Shown: piece by piece, positions 15,475-23,009 of the stretch
Position numbering within the stretch: the stretch's first letter is position 1
Layout of the letters: each line of letters begins with the position of its first letter
Source: JABMQF01 sp964563755
GTDB taxonomy: Archaea; Nanobdellota; Nanobdellia; Woesearchaeales; UBA11576
DNA: 64,000 nt
Assembly (NCBI GenBank): GCA_964563755.1
Contig: CAZLYC010000004.1
Coordinates: 62,001-126,000, forward strand
Direction: 5' to 3'
The notes under the pieces: model-generated
The model's database searches: none
Told to the model about the DNA's origin: nothing
The model's input: only the letters and a program-made list of their open reading frames with translations
Translations under genes and position numbers: made by a program

Positions 15475-16221
15475 ATGGGCTGGGTTCAGGAGATAATGGA
15501 TCTCATAGGCAAGCTGAAGTTTCATGAGATAGTTTACGAGTTCCATCAGGCGCTGTATTTCAGGAATGGCGTTGCGCTTGAGAAGCGTAATAGGTGGCTT
15601 GATGACGAGACGAGGAGGTCTTGTGAGGCTCAAGAACGTTCTCTTGTGAAGGTCATGGGCTACTCTGCTTTTCTTCCTTTCCGGAGGCCGAAGCTGCCTG
15701 AGGAATTTGTACAGAGCGGGTACAACGGTTTTCCGGTCCATAAGGATCGTTTCAGCAAGGTGCTGAGGCCTGGTTTTTATCTTCATCTGCCTATCATAGA
15801 TGACATAGTCACTCAGTCAAAGCAGGAGAAAGTCCTTAATCTGGGAAACATAACCGTGCCTACAACGGATAATGAGAGCAAGGTGGTTGTTGTGAGCTGC
15901 AACTTAAGATATGAGATGCATGATTTTTACAAGGCGTATACTGCAGTCCATGACTATGAGGATTCGCTAAAAGACCACACTCTTTCGATTCTTGCGAAGC
16001 ACAGCCGGGGCAAGGCATACAGCGAATGGAAGGATACTGATGTTGTGAGCGAACTGGAGGAGAAGGTTCTTGCTGACCTTAGGGAAGTGGTGACTGAGAA
16101 ATGGGGCCTGGAAGTCCACAAGGTCTACATAACAGATAATGTCAAATGCACCATGCAGCGCATGCTCCATGAGGGGCCGCCTGTGATAGCGAATGTGGTT
16201 GGAGCGAATACTGCGAGGTAA
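15475..16221 (+). CDS. SPFH / band-7 domain protein
   Basis: In this 248-residue protein residues ~90-230 have the SPFH pattern: KVLRPGFYLHLPIIDDI (the xGxHFxxPxxD entry), a strand with VPTTDNESKVVVVSCNLRYEM, then helices ending in EKWGLEVHKVYITD. SPFH proteins form membrane-associated ring scaffolds, but no clear N-terminal membrane segment is present here, only a hydrophobic helix (~3-25). GGTGG before the ATG at 15475 supports the start; an in-frame start at 15442 is less likely. No NfeD-like partner is adjacent. Confidence 0.7.
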   Translation: MGWVQEIMDLIGKLKFHEIVYEFHQALYFRNGVALEKRNRWLDDETRRSCEAQERSLVKVMGYSAFLPFRRPKLPEEFVQSGYNGFPVHKDRFSKVLRPGFYLHLPIIDDIVTQSKQEKVLNLGNITVPTTDNESKVVVVSCNLRYEMHDFYKAYTAVHDYEDSLKDHTLSILAKHSRGKAYSEWKDTDVVSELEEKVLADLREVVTEKWGLEVHKVYITDNVKCTMQRMLHEGPPVIANVVGANTAR

Positions 16222-16223
16222 AT

Positions 16224-16997
16224 TTAGAACTTTCGCGAAAATAATTTCTCTTTTATTTCTTTTTCTTCCATTATTTTGTAGTGTCCTTCTTTGAGGCCTA
16301 GTTCGGAAAGTCTCAGCTCTCCTATCTTTATCCTCTGGAGTTTCTCTACTGCGTTGCCTGTTGTCGCGAATATCTTCCTGACTTCCCTTTTCTTGCCTTC
16401 ATCGACGCTTATTGTGACAGAATTCTTCCCTGTCATGTGTATCTTGCAGGGTCTTGTCTTGTATCTTACCTTGCGTTCATCTTCGTCGACTGTTATCCAA
16501 ACTCCTTGCTGGAGGATGAGCCTCTGTTCTTTTGAAAGTGGATGTTTGAGTTCGACAGAGTATGTCTTCGGCACTCCTGATTCTGGCAGCGTGACCTTGT
16601 GTATGAGCTTGCCGTCATTTGTCATTACAAGCAGTCCGCTTGTGTCCTCATCAAGCCTTCCTGCGCAGAACAGCGAGTTCGCAATCCTCTTATCCATGCC
16701 TTTTAACAGGGAGAATACGCTTTTTTTATTCTGTTTGTAATCATTTCCTGCAAGCCTGCTTGACAAGTAACCTACTGGCTTGTTTATGACAAGATACACT
16801 CTTTCGCCTGACCATTCAGTCGCTTCCCCCTGTATCATGATTTTTCTTTTTGTAGGCTTTACATGATAGTCAGGGTTTGTGACTATCTCGCCATCTATGC
16901 TTATCTTGCCTTGGTCTATTGCGTCAAACACTTCTCGTTTTGTTTCGAACTGTCCTGTCTGTATCAGGTACTGATGTAGTCTTATCTTGCCTGCCAT
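16224..16997 (-). CDS. RsuA/RluB-family pseudouridine synthase
   Basis: The 257-residue protein has an N-terminal S4 RNA-binding domain (residues 5-55; RLHQYLIQTGQ...KISIDGEIV). The catalytic domain has INKPVGYL and GRLDEDTSGLLVMTNDG with the catalytic Asp at 116, then the C-terminal EGKKREVRKIF signature. The family converts uridine to pseudouridine in rRNA and is mainly bacterial. Length and domain order are standard. The gene converges on the SPFH gene with a 2-base gap. The exact rRNA site cannot be told. Confidence 0.88.
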   Translation of the reverse strand: MAGKIRLHQYLIQTGQFETKREVFDAIDQGKISIDGEIVTNPDYHVKPTKRKIMIQGEATEWSGERVYLVINKPVGYLSSRLAGNDYKQNKKSVFSLLKGMDKRIANSLFCAGRLDEDTSGLLVMTNDGKLIHKVTLPESGVPKTYSVELKHPLSKEQRLILQQGVWITVDEDERKVRYKTRPCKIHMTGKNSVTISVDEGKKREVRKIFATTGNAVEKLQRIKIGELRLSELGLKEGHYKIMEEKEIKEKLFSRKF

Positions 16998-17035
16998 TTG
17001 TACTTATCTCCGTTAAAACTAGAAATCAGGAAAGC

Positions 17036-17044
17036 TTTATAAAT
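17036..17044 (+). promoter_or_regulatory. TATA box of tRNA-Gln
   Basis: TTTATAAAT starts 39 bases before the tRNA 5' end. It also lies in the divergent promoter region of the pseudouridine synthase gene. Confidence 0.5.
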
Positions 17045-17074
17045 TAACCATTTTTTTCATATGCTACATAAATC

Positions 17075-17147
17075 AGCCCCGTAGTGTAGCGGTCAATCAT
17101 CTCGGACTCTGGATCCGGGGACCTCGGTTCGAATCCGGGCGGGGCTA
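17075..17147 (+). tRNA. tRNA-Gln(CTG)
   Basis: The acceptor stem AGCCCCG/CGGGGCT, anticodon stem TCGGA/TCCGG with loop CTCTGGA (anticodon CTG), T arm CTCGG-TTCGAAT-CCGGG and discriminator A are all present. There is no intron and CCA is not encoded. Confidence 0.92.
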
Positions 17148-17256
17148 TTTTTTTATATCCTTATTCAGGTGATTCTAAACGGAAATCAAACAAACTCTAA
17201 AATCCAAGGAAGAAATTGTAGATGCTTATACTGTCCTTGATGCAGATGGCCGTAAG

Positions 17257-17694
17257 TTGCTTGAAGCGTCGTACAGCACTGTCGTAGATACACAGGCAGC
17301 AGCTGATAGGATCAAGGAATTGCAAACGTTCTGCAGTAAGATGGGATACAGGAAGATAGGGATTGCATTCTGTAAAGGATTAAGGAAATATGGTGAGAAA
17401 CTTGATTCTGAGCTGTCAAAAGATTTTGAAGTTTATTCTGTCTGCTGCAATGTATGCGGGATAACTAAGCAGGAGATTGGAGTCAGGTATCTGAATGAAC
17501 CGACAGAAATCGCTTGTAATCCTATAGGCCAGGCTGCTGCACTGAATGATAAGAATGTTGATTTAGTTGTCAAGTGCGGTTTTTGCCTAGGGCATGATAT
17601 ATTGTTCTCAAAAAATATAACTGCGCCAAGCACGACAATAATAGTTAAGGACAGGAAGATGAAGCACAGGACTGTGGACTTGCTTGAGGATTAG
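17257..17694 (+). CDS. DUF1847-like metal-binding protein, 5' end unclear
   Basis: The sequence CSKMGYRKIGIAFCKGLRKYG, then SVCCNVCG and VVKCGFCLGHD, matches DUF1847 (Cys-rich, probable metal binding). The family normally starts with an extra Cys-rich module. Here similarity in frame extends upstream to about 17182 (KSKEEIVDAY), but no ATG, GTG or TTG exists before the TTG at 17257, and a TAA lies at 17176-17178. Either a rare start (ATC or ATT) is used or the 5' end was lost. The gene begins just after tRNA-Gln. Confidence 0.6.
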   Translation: MLEASYSTVVDTQAAADRIKELQTFCSKMGYRKIGIAFCKGLRKYGEKLDSELSKDFEVYSVCCNVCGITKQEIGVRYLNEPTEIACNPIGQAAALNDKNVDLVVKCGFCLGHDILFSKNITAPSTTIIVKDRKMKHRTVDLLED

Positions 17695-17716
17695 TTTTAT
17701 GTTTAGAAGAGTTTTT

Positions 17717-18673
17717 TTATTCTTCTTTTCTTATCTTTGCGACGAAAAATCCTTCCGTATCATTGTCCTGCGGCCAAATCCTTAGGCATTTCTTGACTTC
17801 TTCAGAATAAACCTTGCCGTCAAATTCAGTGACTGCTGGTGAGCGTTTTATGTCGAGTTCTATCTTTTCGACCTTTGCATTCGGGAATTCTCTTAGCAGG
17901 AAATCAATCACTCCTTCGTCTTCTTCTGGTTCTAATGTGCATGTCGAGTATACAAGCGTCCCGCCAGGGCGTAATACATTGAATCCTGATTTTATTATGT
18001 TTCTTTGTGTCTTTGCCATGAACTCTGCAAGTTTTGGGTTCCACATTTCTATTGTGCGCAGGGATTTTCTTATGGTCCCTGTCCCTGAGCATGGCGCGTC
18101 GACAAGCACTTTGTCGAATTCCATCTCCCTGATCCTTTCTGCTGACATCTGTGATATTATTGTGTTGCGTACTCCGCACATCTGCAGGTTTATCCCGAGT
18201 GCTGCAATCCTCATTCCTGTGAGTTCATTTGCGACTATTACTCCTTTGTTCTGCATCATCTGCGCCATCTGGGTTGTCTTGGAGCCAGGCGCTGCGCAGG
18301 TGTCAAGTACCCTTTCTCCTGGTTGTGGGTCAAGGACTACTGGAGGTATCATGCTTGCTGCTTCCTGAACATAGAAGTAGCCGAGCGCGTGTTCCATCAG
18401 GTTGCCTATGTCCCACCTCTTTTTCTCGCCCTCTCCGCGATGCTCTATCCAGAATCCTTCCTTGCACCAGGGTACAGGGTCGAGTTTCCATTCGTTTGTG
18501 AGCCTGGATTTCAGAGATTCTACGTCAATCTTCAGAGTGTTGACCCTGATTGACTTGCGAAGGTAGGAGAATGAGTATTCCTTGAACTTCTCTATGTCTG
18601 TGAGCTGCGAGTATCGTTTTATGAATTTTTCCTTGAACTGCAGTTCTGCTGTTTTCGGTATGGTTGTTGGCAT
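17717..18673 (-). CDS. NOP2/Sun-family RNA m5C methyltransferase
   Basis: The 318-residue protein has an N-terminal substrate-recognition part (SYLRKSIRVNTLK), then the SAM-binding motif LDTCAAPGSKTTQMAQ, FDKVLVDAPCSGTG with the release Cys, and YSTCTLEPEEDEG with the catalytic Cys. The family methylates cytosine C5 in tRNA or rRNA. The short form without a PUA domain is typical of archaeal NSUN-type tRNA enzymes. It is convergent with the DUF1847 gene. The substrate position is not decidable from sequence. Confidence 0.88.
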   Translation of the reverse strand: MPTTIPKTAELQFKEKFIKRYSQLTDIEKFKEYSFSYLRKSIRVNTLKIDVESLKSRLTNEWKLDPVPWCKEGFWIEHRGEGEKKRWDIGNLMEHALGYFYVQEAASMIPPVVLDPQPGERVLDTCAAPGSKTTQMAQMMQNKGVIVANELTGMRIAALGINLQMCGVRNTIISQMSAERIREMEFDKVLVDAPCSGTGTIRKSLRTIEMWNPKLAEFMAKTQRNIIKSGFNVLRPGGTLVYSTCTLEPEEDEGVIDFLLREFPNAKVEKIELDIKRSPAVTEFDGKVYSEEVKKCLRIWPQDNDTEGFFVAKIRKEE

Positions 18674-18705
18674 AAAATAAGAAAAAATGATTTGTGTTTA
18701 AAATC

Positions 18706-18921
18706 TTAGCGCTTTTTCCTGGTTGTCTTCTTCTGGAACAGCAAGAGGTAAACAAGCGGTAATATTCCTATCGTGTTCAGTAGAAGCAACGCTATGAACC
18801 AGTACATCTGCTCATGTCTTGCGGATTTCCAGAGGGCTATTCCTCTCCAGAATATGTCCCATGCTATTATGATTATGGTTACTGTTATTACAGCTGCGCT
18901 CAATTGTTCTAGCAAGAACAT
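18706..18921 (-). CDS. DUF5652-like two-pass membrane protein
   Basis: The 71-residue protein has two membrane helices (VITVTIIIIAWDIFWRGIALW and MYWFIALLLLNTIGILPLVYLLLF) with a short polar loop and a basic tail. The signature W-x-x-I-A-L-W-x-A, then W-F-x-x-L-L-x-x-x-N-T-x-G-I-L-x-x-x-Y, is that of DUF5652/phospholipase D-nuclease N-like small membrane proteins common in DPANN and CPR genomes. It follows the next gene upstream by 4 bases. Function unknown. Confidence 0.7.
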   Translation of the reverse strand: MFLLEQLSAAVITVTIIIIAWDIFWRGIALWKSARHEQMYWFIALLLLNTIGILPLVYLLLFQKKTTRKKR

Positions 18922-18925
18922 TTTA

Positions 18926-19186
18926 TCATTCCTCCGCAGGTTTGTTCTTCTCCATGAACGTCTTGACGTTCTGTATTAGTGGGAATACTGCGGTTATCTC
19001 ATCAAAGTTAAGCCTTCCAAGCTTTGCGAATGTCGCGTCCCCTGACTGGTTTATCCTTTCCCTTGATATCTGCAGCTTATGTTCGCCATCGTTGTATGAC
19101 ATCACTGAAACTTTGAATTTGTTGTTGCCTACAGTGACTTCTTCTGAGTATATCTCCTTGTCTAGTGCTGGGTCGAATCCTGGCAT
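18926..19186 (-). CDS. small soluble protein, unknown
   Basis: The 86-residue product has a beta-rich first half (EIYSEEVTVGNNKFKVSVMSY) and a helical end with a Lys/Glu tail. The ATG at 19186 is chosen because GGAGG lies 9 bases upstream; a longer frame to 19279 has no such signal. It forms an operon with the DUF5652-like gene. No family is recognised. Confidence 0.5.
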   Translation of the reverse strand: MPGFDPALDKEIYSEEVTVGNNKFKVSVMSYNDGEHKLQISRERINQSGDATFAKLGRLNFDEITAVFPLIQNVKTFMEKNKPAEE

Positions 19187-19281
19187 TTTTGTTGTCCTCC
19201 TTATAGTTTTCTGTATTGTTTCGTTAGTGGTCGTATAAAAATGTTTAGTATTATCAGGATATTGTCGCAAAATTATCAAAA

Positions 19282-20199
19282 CTATTCCCTGAACTCCACA
19301 GAATCAATCACTCCGTCGTAATCAAGGTCGAGTCCCTCTACTACTTTAGCGATTACGTTCGGTTTTAGCCTGTTGCCAGCATATATCTGCTTGAATCCCT
19401 TGAGGAATGCGGTTATCGCTGCCCTTGTGCCTGAGAATCTTTTTCCTGCGACGACAAGGACGCACTTTTCAGGGTTGAATGGATTCTGTATCTTGACGAT
19501 GAGACCTGTCTCGTCGCTTGAGTATTTTGTCTTGGTTATCTTTGAATAGATATTTTTGTCTGTAGTGAACTGTACAGGCAGTTGGTTGTTGAACTTCTCG
19601 GTCACTCTGTTGGTTATCGGTCCGCCTATCAGTATGAGATTCTGTTTCAGGTCTTCATTTGTTGTCTCTGTGTCCAGTCTTGTGTTTATCTCAGGGACAT
19701 AGTTGAGGAACGTACCAAAAAAAAGCCCGAGGTCGATAGCATAATATCCGTCCCTGCTCCTTGCTTTTTCTGGTCCGTGGGGGTCTGGGCTCCCTACTAT
19801 CATCCTCGCGTCGAACTTGCCGTCTATTATGAATGGTCTGAGGAATGCCGCGACTTTCTCATCTGTCGGTGATATCTCCTGCTTAGGTATGAGCTCTTTG
19901 AACCGCACAACAATAGCAGGTTCTGATACCTTGTAGAATTTTGCTATCGTGCCGTGCACTGATTCCTGCTTGATTACTTTTATTATTCCTGCCTTCTCGA
20001 GTTTTCTTATATGGTAATAGACTTTCTGCTCGTTCTCTTTTAACTCGTTCGCTATCATCTTCGGATACTTCTCAGTATCTGTTATTGCTGCGAGTATCTT
20101 TTTTGCGAGTTTGGAGCCGAAGCTGCCGACGTTCTCGAGAGCTATCTCTTTAGCATCAAGAGAATATGTTTTCTGTTTTTTTGTCTCGACTATTTTCAT
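19282..20199 (-). CDS. winged-helix regulator with C-terminal EF-hand-like loop
   Basis: In the 305-residue protein residues ~35-95 are an ArsR-type winged helix (KMIANELKENEQKVYYHIRKLEKAG). Residues ~120-285 form a domain with IVGSPDPHGP and ILIGGPITNRVTEKFN, resembling the nucleotide- or S-layer-associated domain that follows HTH in some archaeal proteins. The last residues hold DLDYDGVIDSVEF (291-303), a complete EF-hand loop pattern D-x-D-x-D-G-x-I-D-x-x-E. Calcium binding is plausible from sequence. The ATG at 20199 gives a clean domain start; AT-rich DNA upstream (20220-20285) holds TATA-like boxes for both directions. Confidence 0.65.
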   Translation of the reverse strand: MKIVETKKQKTYSLDAKEIALENVGSFGSKLAKKILAAITDTEKYPKMIANELKENEQKVYYHIRKLEKAGIIKVIKQESVHGTIAKFYKVSEPAIVVRFKELIPKQEISPTDEKVAAFLRPFIIDGKFDARMIVGSPDPHGPEKARSRDGYYAIDLGLFFGTFLNYVPEINTRLDTETTNEDLKQNLILIGGPITNRVTEKFNNQLPVQFTTDKNIYSKITKTKYSSDETGLIVKIQNPFNPEKCVLVVAGKRFSGTRAAITAFLKGFKQIYAGNRLKPNVIAKVVEGLDLDYDGVIDSVEFRE

Positions 20200-20401
20200 G
20201 TAATGCACCGATAAGCAAAAAAGCATTAAAAATATATTTTTAATACTATTAAAAGATTTTTAATAACCTTTAAATATATATTCTTTTCCATACAGGTCTT
20301 CCTTTGCAATTTGACGTTAAAAGGGGGGAATCCACGCTTTATAGCGGTTTTCTCTTGTTTTTAGCAGCTTATATGGTTGCTTATGTAATCAGGTGTACAA
20401 C

Positions 20402-21757
20402 ATGCGGAAGCTATTTGGTACTGACGGTATACGCGGGAAGTCAAACACGTTCCCGATGACAGCAGATCTTGCGTTGAAGCTAGGCCAGGCAGCAGGAATT
20501 ATTTTCAAGAAGCGGTCGAATAAAGACAACAGAATCACTGCATTGATAGGTAAGGATACAAGAAAGTCTTGCTATATCTTCGAGTATGCGTTAGTATCTG
20601 GCCTTTGTTCTGTTGGGATTGATGTTTATCTTGTAGGTCCTATGCCTACTCCTGCAATCTCGCATCTGACAAAGAGCTTTGCAGCCGATTTTGGTATAGT
20701 CATATCTGCTTCGCATAATCCTGCGACAGACAACGGGATAAAATTCTTCGATAAGGATGGTTTCAAGCTCCCTGACGGGATGGAAGAAGAGATTGAAGCT
20801 GTGCTTGATTCTGAGATTGATACTTCAGAAGTGAACGGTGTCCATGTAGGCAAGGCTACGAGGATAGACGACGCTGCAGGAAGGTATATTGAGTTCACCA
20901 AGAATTCAATAAAGAACATGTCGCTAGAAGGGCTCAAGCTTGTTCTTGACTGCGCGAATGGCGCGGCTTACAAGGTCGCTCCTCCGATATTCCGCGAGTT
21001 GGGAGCAGAAGTTATAGTTCTCAATAATTCTCCGAATGGGCTTAACATAAATGAGGATTGCGGCTCTCTGCATCCGGAAGTGATAAAGAAAGCAGTGCTT
21101 GAAAACAATGCTGACATAGGGATTGCCCTCGACGGTGATGCTGACAGGGTGATAATGGTAGATGAGAAGGGCAATGATGTGGATGGAGACCATATGATAG
21201 CGATGTGCGCGCTGGACATGAAGCGAAGAGGGAAGCTCAACAATGAAACGGTCGTTGTCACTGTCATGGCAAATATAGGTTTTGAAATCGCCATGAAGAA
21301 TGCAGGCATAAACGTCGTAAAGACGAATGTCGGCGACCGTTATGTTGTCGAGGAGATGCGCAAGAATAAGTTCTCTCTTGGCGGTGAGCAGTCAGGTCAT
21401 ATAATATTCCTTAACCGTTCAACGACTGGAGATGGCACCCTTGCTGCTTTGCAAGTCTTGGCATTGATGAAGACATCAAAGAAAAAGCTTTCAGAGCTCG
21501 CTAAGTGCATGACTTCTTATCCTCAGATTCTAAAGAACATAAAAGTCAGGGAAAAACGTCCTATTGATGTTATGGCTTCTGTAGAGAAAGAGATTTCTGC
21601 AGCAGAAAATAAGCTTGGAAACGAAGGCAGGGTGCTTGTCAGGTATTCCGGCACAGAGAACAAGTGTAGGGTCATGATTGAAGGCAAGAATCAGTCAGAG
21701 ATTGAAGCGCTGGCAGACAGGATTGCAGCGGCTATAAAAAAAGAGATAGGAGAGTGA
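20402..21757 (+). CDS. glmM: phosphoglucosamine mutase
   Basis: The 451-residue protein begins MRKLFGTDGIRG, the GlmM hallmark. Catalytic Ser104 lies in SASHNP, the metal loop DGDADR is near 243-248, and the C-terminal phosphate-binding RYSGTENKCRVM is intact. It converts glucosamine-6-phosphate to glucosamine-1-phosphate. The layout is bacterial-type GlmM rather than the archaeal phosphomannomutase-like form. The ATG at 20402 is preferred to GTG at 20393. glmU follows after 6 bases. A TATA-like CTTATATGG sits ~30 bases upstream and a stronger one near 20270. Confidence 0.92.
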   Translation: MRKLFGTDGIRGKSNTFPMTADLALKLGQAAGIIFKKRSNKDNRITALIGKDTRKSCYIFEYALVSGLCSVGIDVYLVGPMPTPAISHLTKSFAADFGIVISASHNPATDNGIKFFDKDGFKLPDGMEEEIEAVLDSEIDTSEVNGVHVGKATRIDDAAGRYIEFTKNSIKNMSLEGLKLVLDCANGAAYKVAPPIFRELGAEVIVLNNSPNGLNINEDCGSLHPEVIKKAVLENNADIGIALDGDADRVIMVDEKGNDVDGDHMIAMCALDMKRRGKLNNETVVVTVMANIGFEIAMKNAGINVVKTNVGDRYVVEEMRKNKFSLGGEQSGHIIFLNRSTTGDGTLAALQVLALMKTSKKKLSELAKCMTSYPQILKNIKVREKRPIDVMASVEKEISAAENKLGNEGRVLVRYSGTENKCRVMIEGKNQSEIEALADRIAAAIKKEIGE

Positions 21758-21763
21758 ATTGAA

Positions 21764-22948
21764 ATGCAGGCAGTCATTATGGCAGCAGGGAAGTCGACGA
21801 GGACATACCCTCTCACATTCAACAGGCCAAAGCCCCTTCTTGAGGTGCTTGACAAGACAATACTTGAGCACAACCTCGACCAGCTGATAGGCATAGTCGA
21901 CGAAGTGATTATTGTTGTCGGATTCATGAAGGAGAAGATAATGGAAAAGTTCGGTGCGTCTTACAAGAGCCTGAAGCTGACATACGTGGAGCAGAAAGAG
22001 CAGCTTGGCACAGGCCATGCGTTGATGATGGCGAAGCCTTTCCTTAAAGACCAGTTCATTGTATTGAACGGGGACGACCTTTTCTCAAAAGAAGACCTTG
22101 CTTCAATAGCGAAGCATGATTACGCAATCCTTGTCAGGGAAGTTCCTGACGTCACTTCATTCGGCGCAGTTGTCGTCGAAGAAAAGAAAGTAAAGAAGAT
22201 TGTCGAGAAACCAGCTACTAACATATCTAAGTACGCTAACATAGGCGCGTATACATTCAAGACTGATGTTTTCAACATAGAACTTAAGAAGACAGAGCGG
22301 GGCGAATACGAAATAACTGATTACATATCAGTCCTTGCCGCAAAAAATCTTGTATACTATGAGGTTGTAAAGGGTTACTGGCTTCCTGTCGGCTATCCCT
22401 GGAATTATCTTGAAGCTAACGTCGCTATGCTGAAGAGGATCGGCAAGAGCAGCATAGACAAGACTGCGATAATCGAGCAGAATGTGACTCTAAAAGGCCT
22501 TGTGATTATAGGCAGTAACACGATAATAAAGGCAGGGACGTACATAGAAGGGCCTGTCTACATAGGGAATGACTGTGAAGTCGGTCCAGCTGCATACCTT
22601 AGGCCTGATACGATACTTCTCGACGGTGTGAGGACAAGAGGAGAGATAGTAGATTCGGTCCTCATGAAAAAAGTGACTGCTAAGCACAACTGCTACATAG
22701 GTCATTCTGTCATAGGTGAGAGGACGAATGTTGCCGCAGGAACGATAACTGCTGATTACAGGCATGACGCAAAGACCAACATGACTCTTATCAAAGGAAA
22801 GAAGATAGATACTGGTCGAAAGAAGCTCGGTGCTTTCATCGGCGATGATGTGCATCTTGGCATAGGCACGTTGATTTATCCTGGACGTAAGATCTGGCCA
22901 GGCAAGACAACTCTTCCGGCGCAGGTAGTAAAAGAAGATATTGAATAG
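21764..22948 (+). CDS. glmU: bifunctional GlmU-type sugar-1-phosphate nucleotidylyl/acetyltransferase
   Basis: In the 394-residue protein the N-terminal nucleotidyltransferase domain has MAAGKSTRTYPLT, RPKPLLEV and LNGDD (metal Asp). From ~235 a left-handed beta-helix of hexapeptides follows (AIIEQNVTLKGLVIIGSNTIIK) with GHSVIGERTNVAAGT. This is the archaeal ST0452-like form that acetylates glucosamine-1-P and makes UDP-GlcNAc. It lies in one operon between glmM and glmS. The order of the two reactions follows from the family. Confidence 0.88.
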   Translation: MQAVIMAAGKSTRTYPLTFNRPKPLLEVLDKTILEHNLDQLIGIVDEVIIVVGFMKEKIMEKFGASYKSLKLTYVEQKEQLGTGHALMMAKPFLKDQFIVLNGDDLFSKEDLASIAKHDYAILVREVPDVTSFGAVVVEEKKVKKIVEKPATNISKYANIGAYTFKTDVFNIELKKTERGEYEITDYISVLAAKNLVYYEVVKGYWLPVGYPWNYLEANVAMLKRIGKSSIDKTAIIEQNVTLKGLVIIGSNTIIKAGTYIEGPVYIGNDCEVGPAAYLRPDTILLDGVRTRGEIVDSVLMKKVTAKHNCYIGHSVIGERTNVAAGTITADYRHDAKTNMTLIKGKKIDTGRKKLGAFIGDDVHLGIGTLIYPGRKIWPGKTTLPAQVVKEDIE

Positions 22949-22958
22949 TCATAAACTG

Positions 22959-22997
22959 ATGTTTTTACGAGTTGGTTCATTCCAATCTCCTCGCTAA
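22959..22997 (+). CDS. possible 12-codon leader ORF before glmS
   Basis: ATG at 22959 reads MFLRVGSFQSPR and stops at 22995-22997, immediately before AAGGTGA, the probable Shine-Dalgarno of glmS. The stop lies in CTCGCTAAAAGG, a variant of the word shared by other leaders. Coding status is unproven. Confidence 0.3.
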   Translation: MFLRVGSFQSPR

Positions 22998-23009
22998 AAG
23001 GTGATATTT

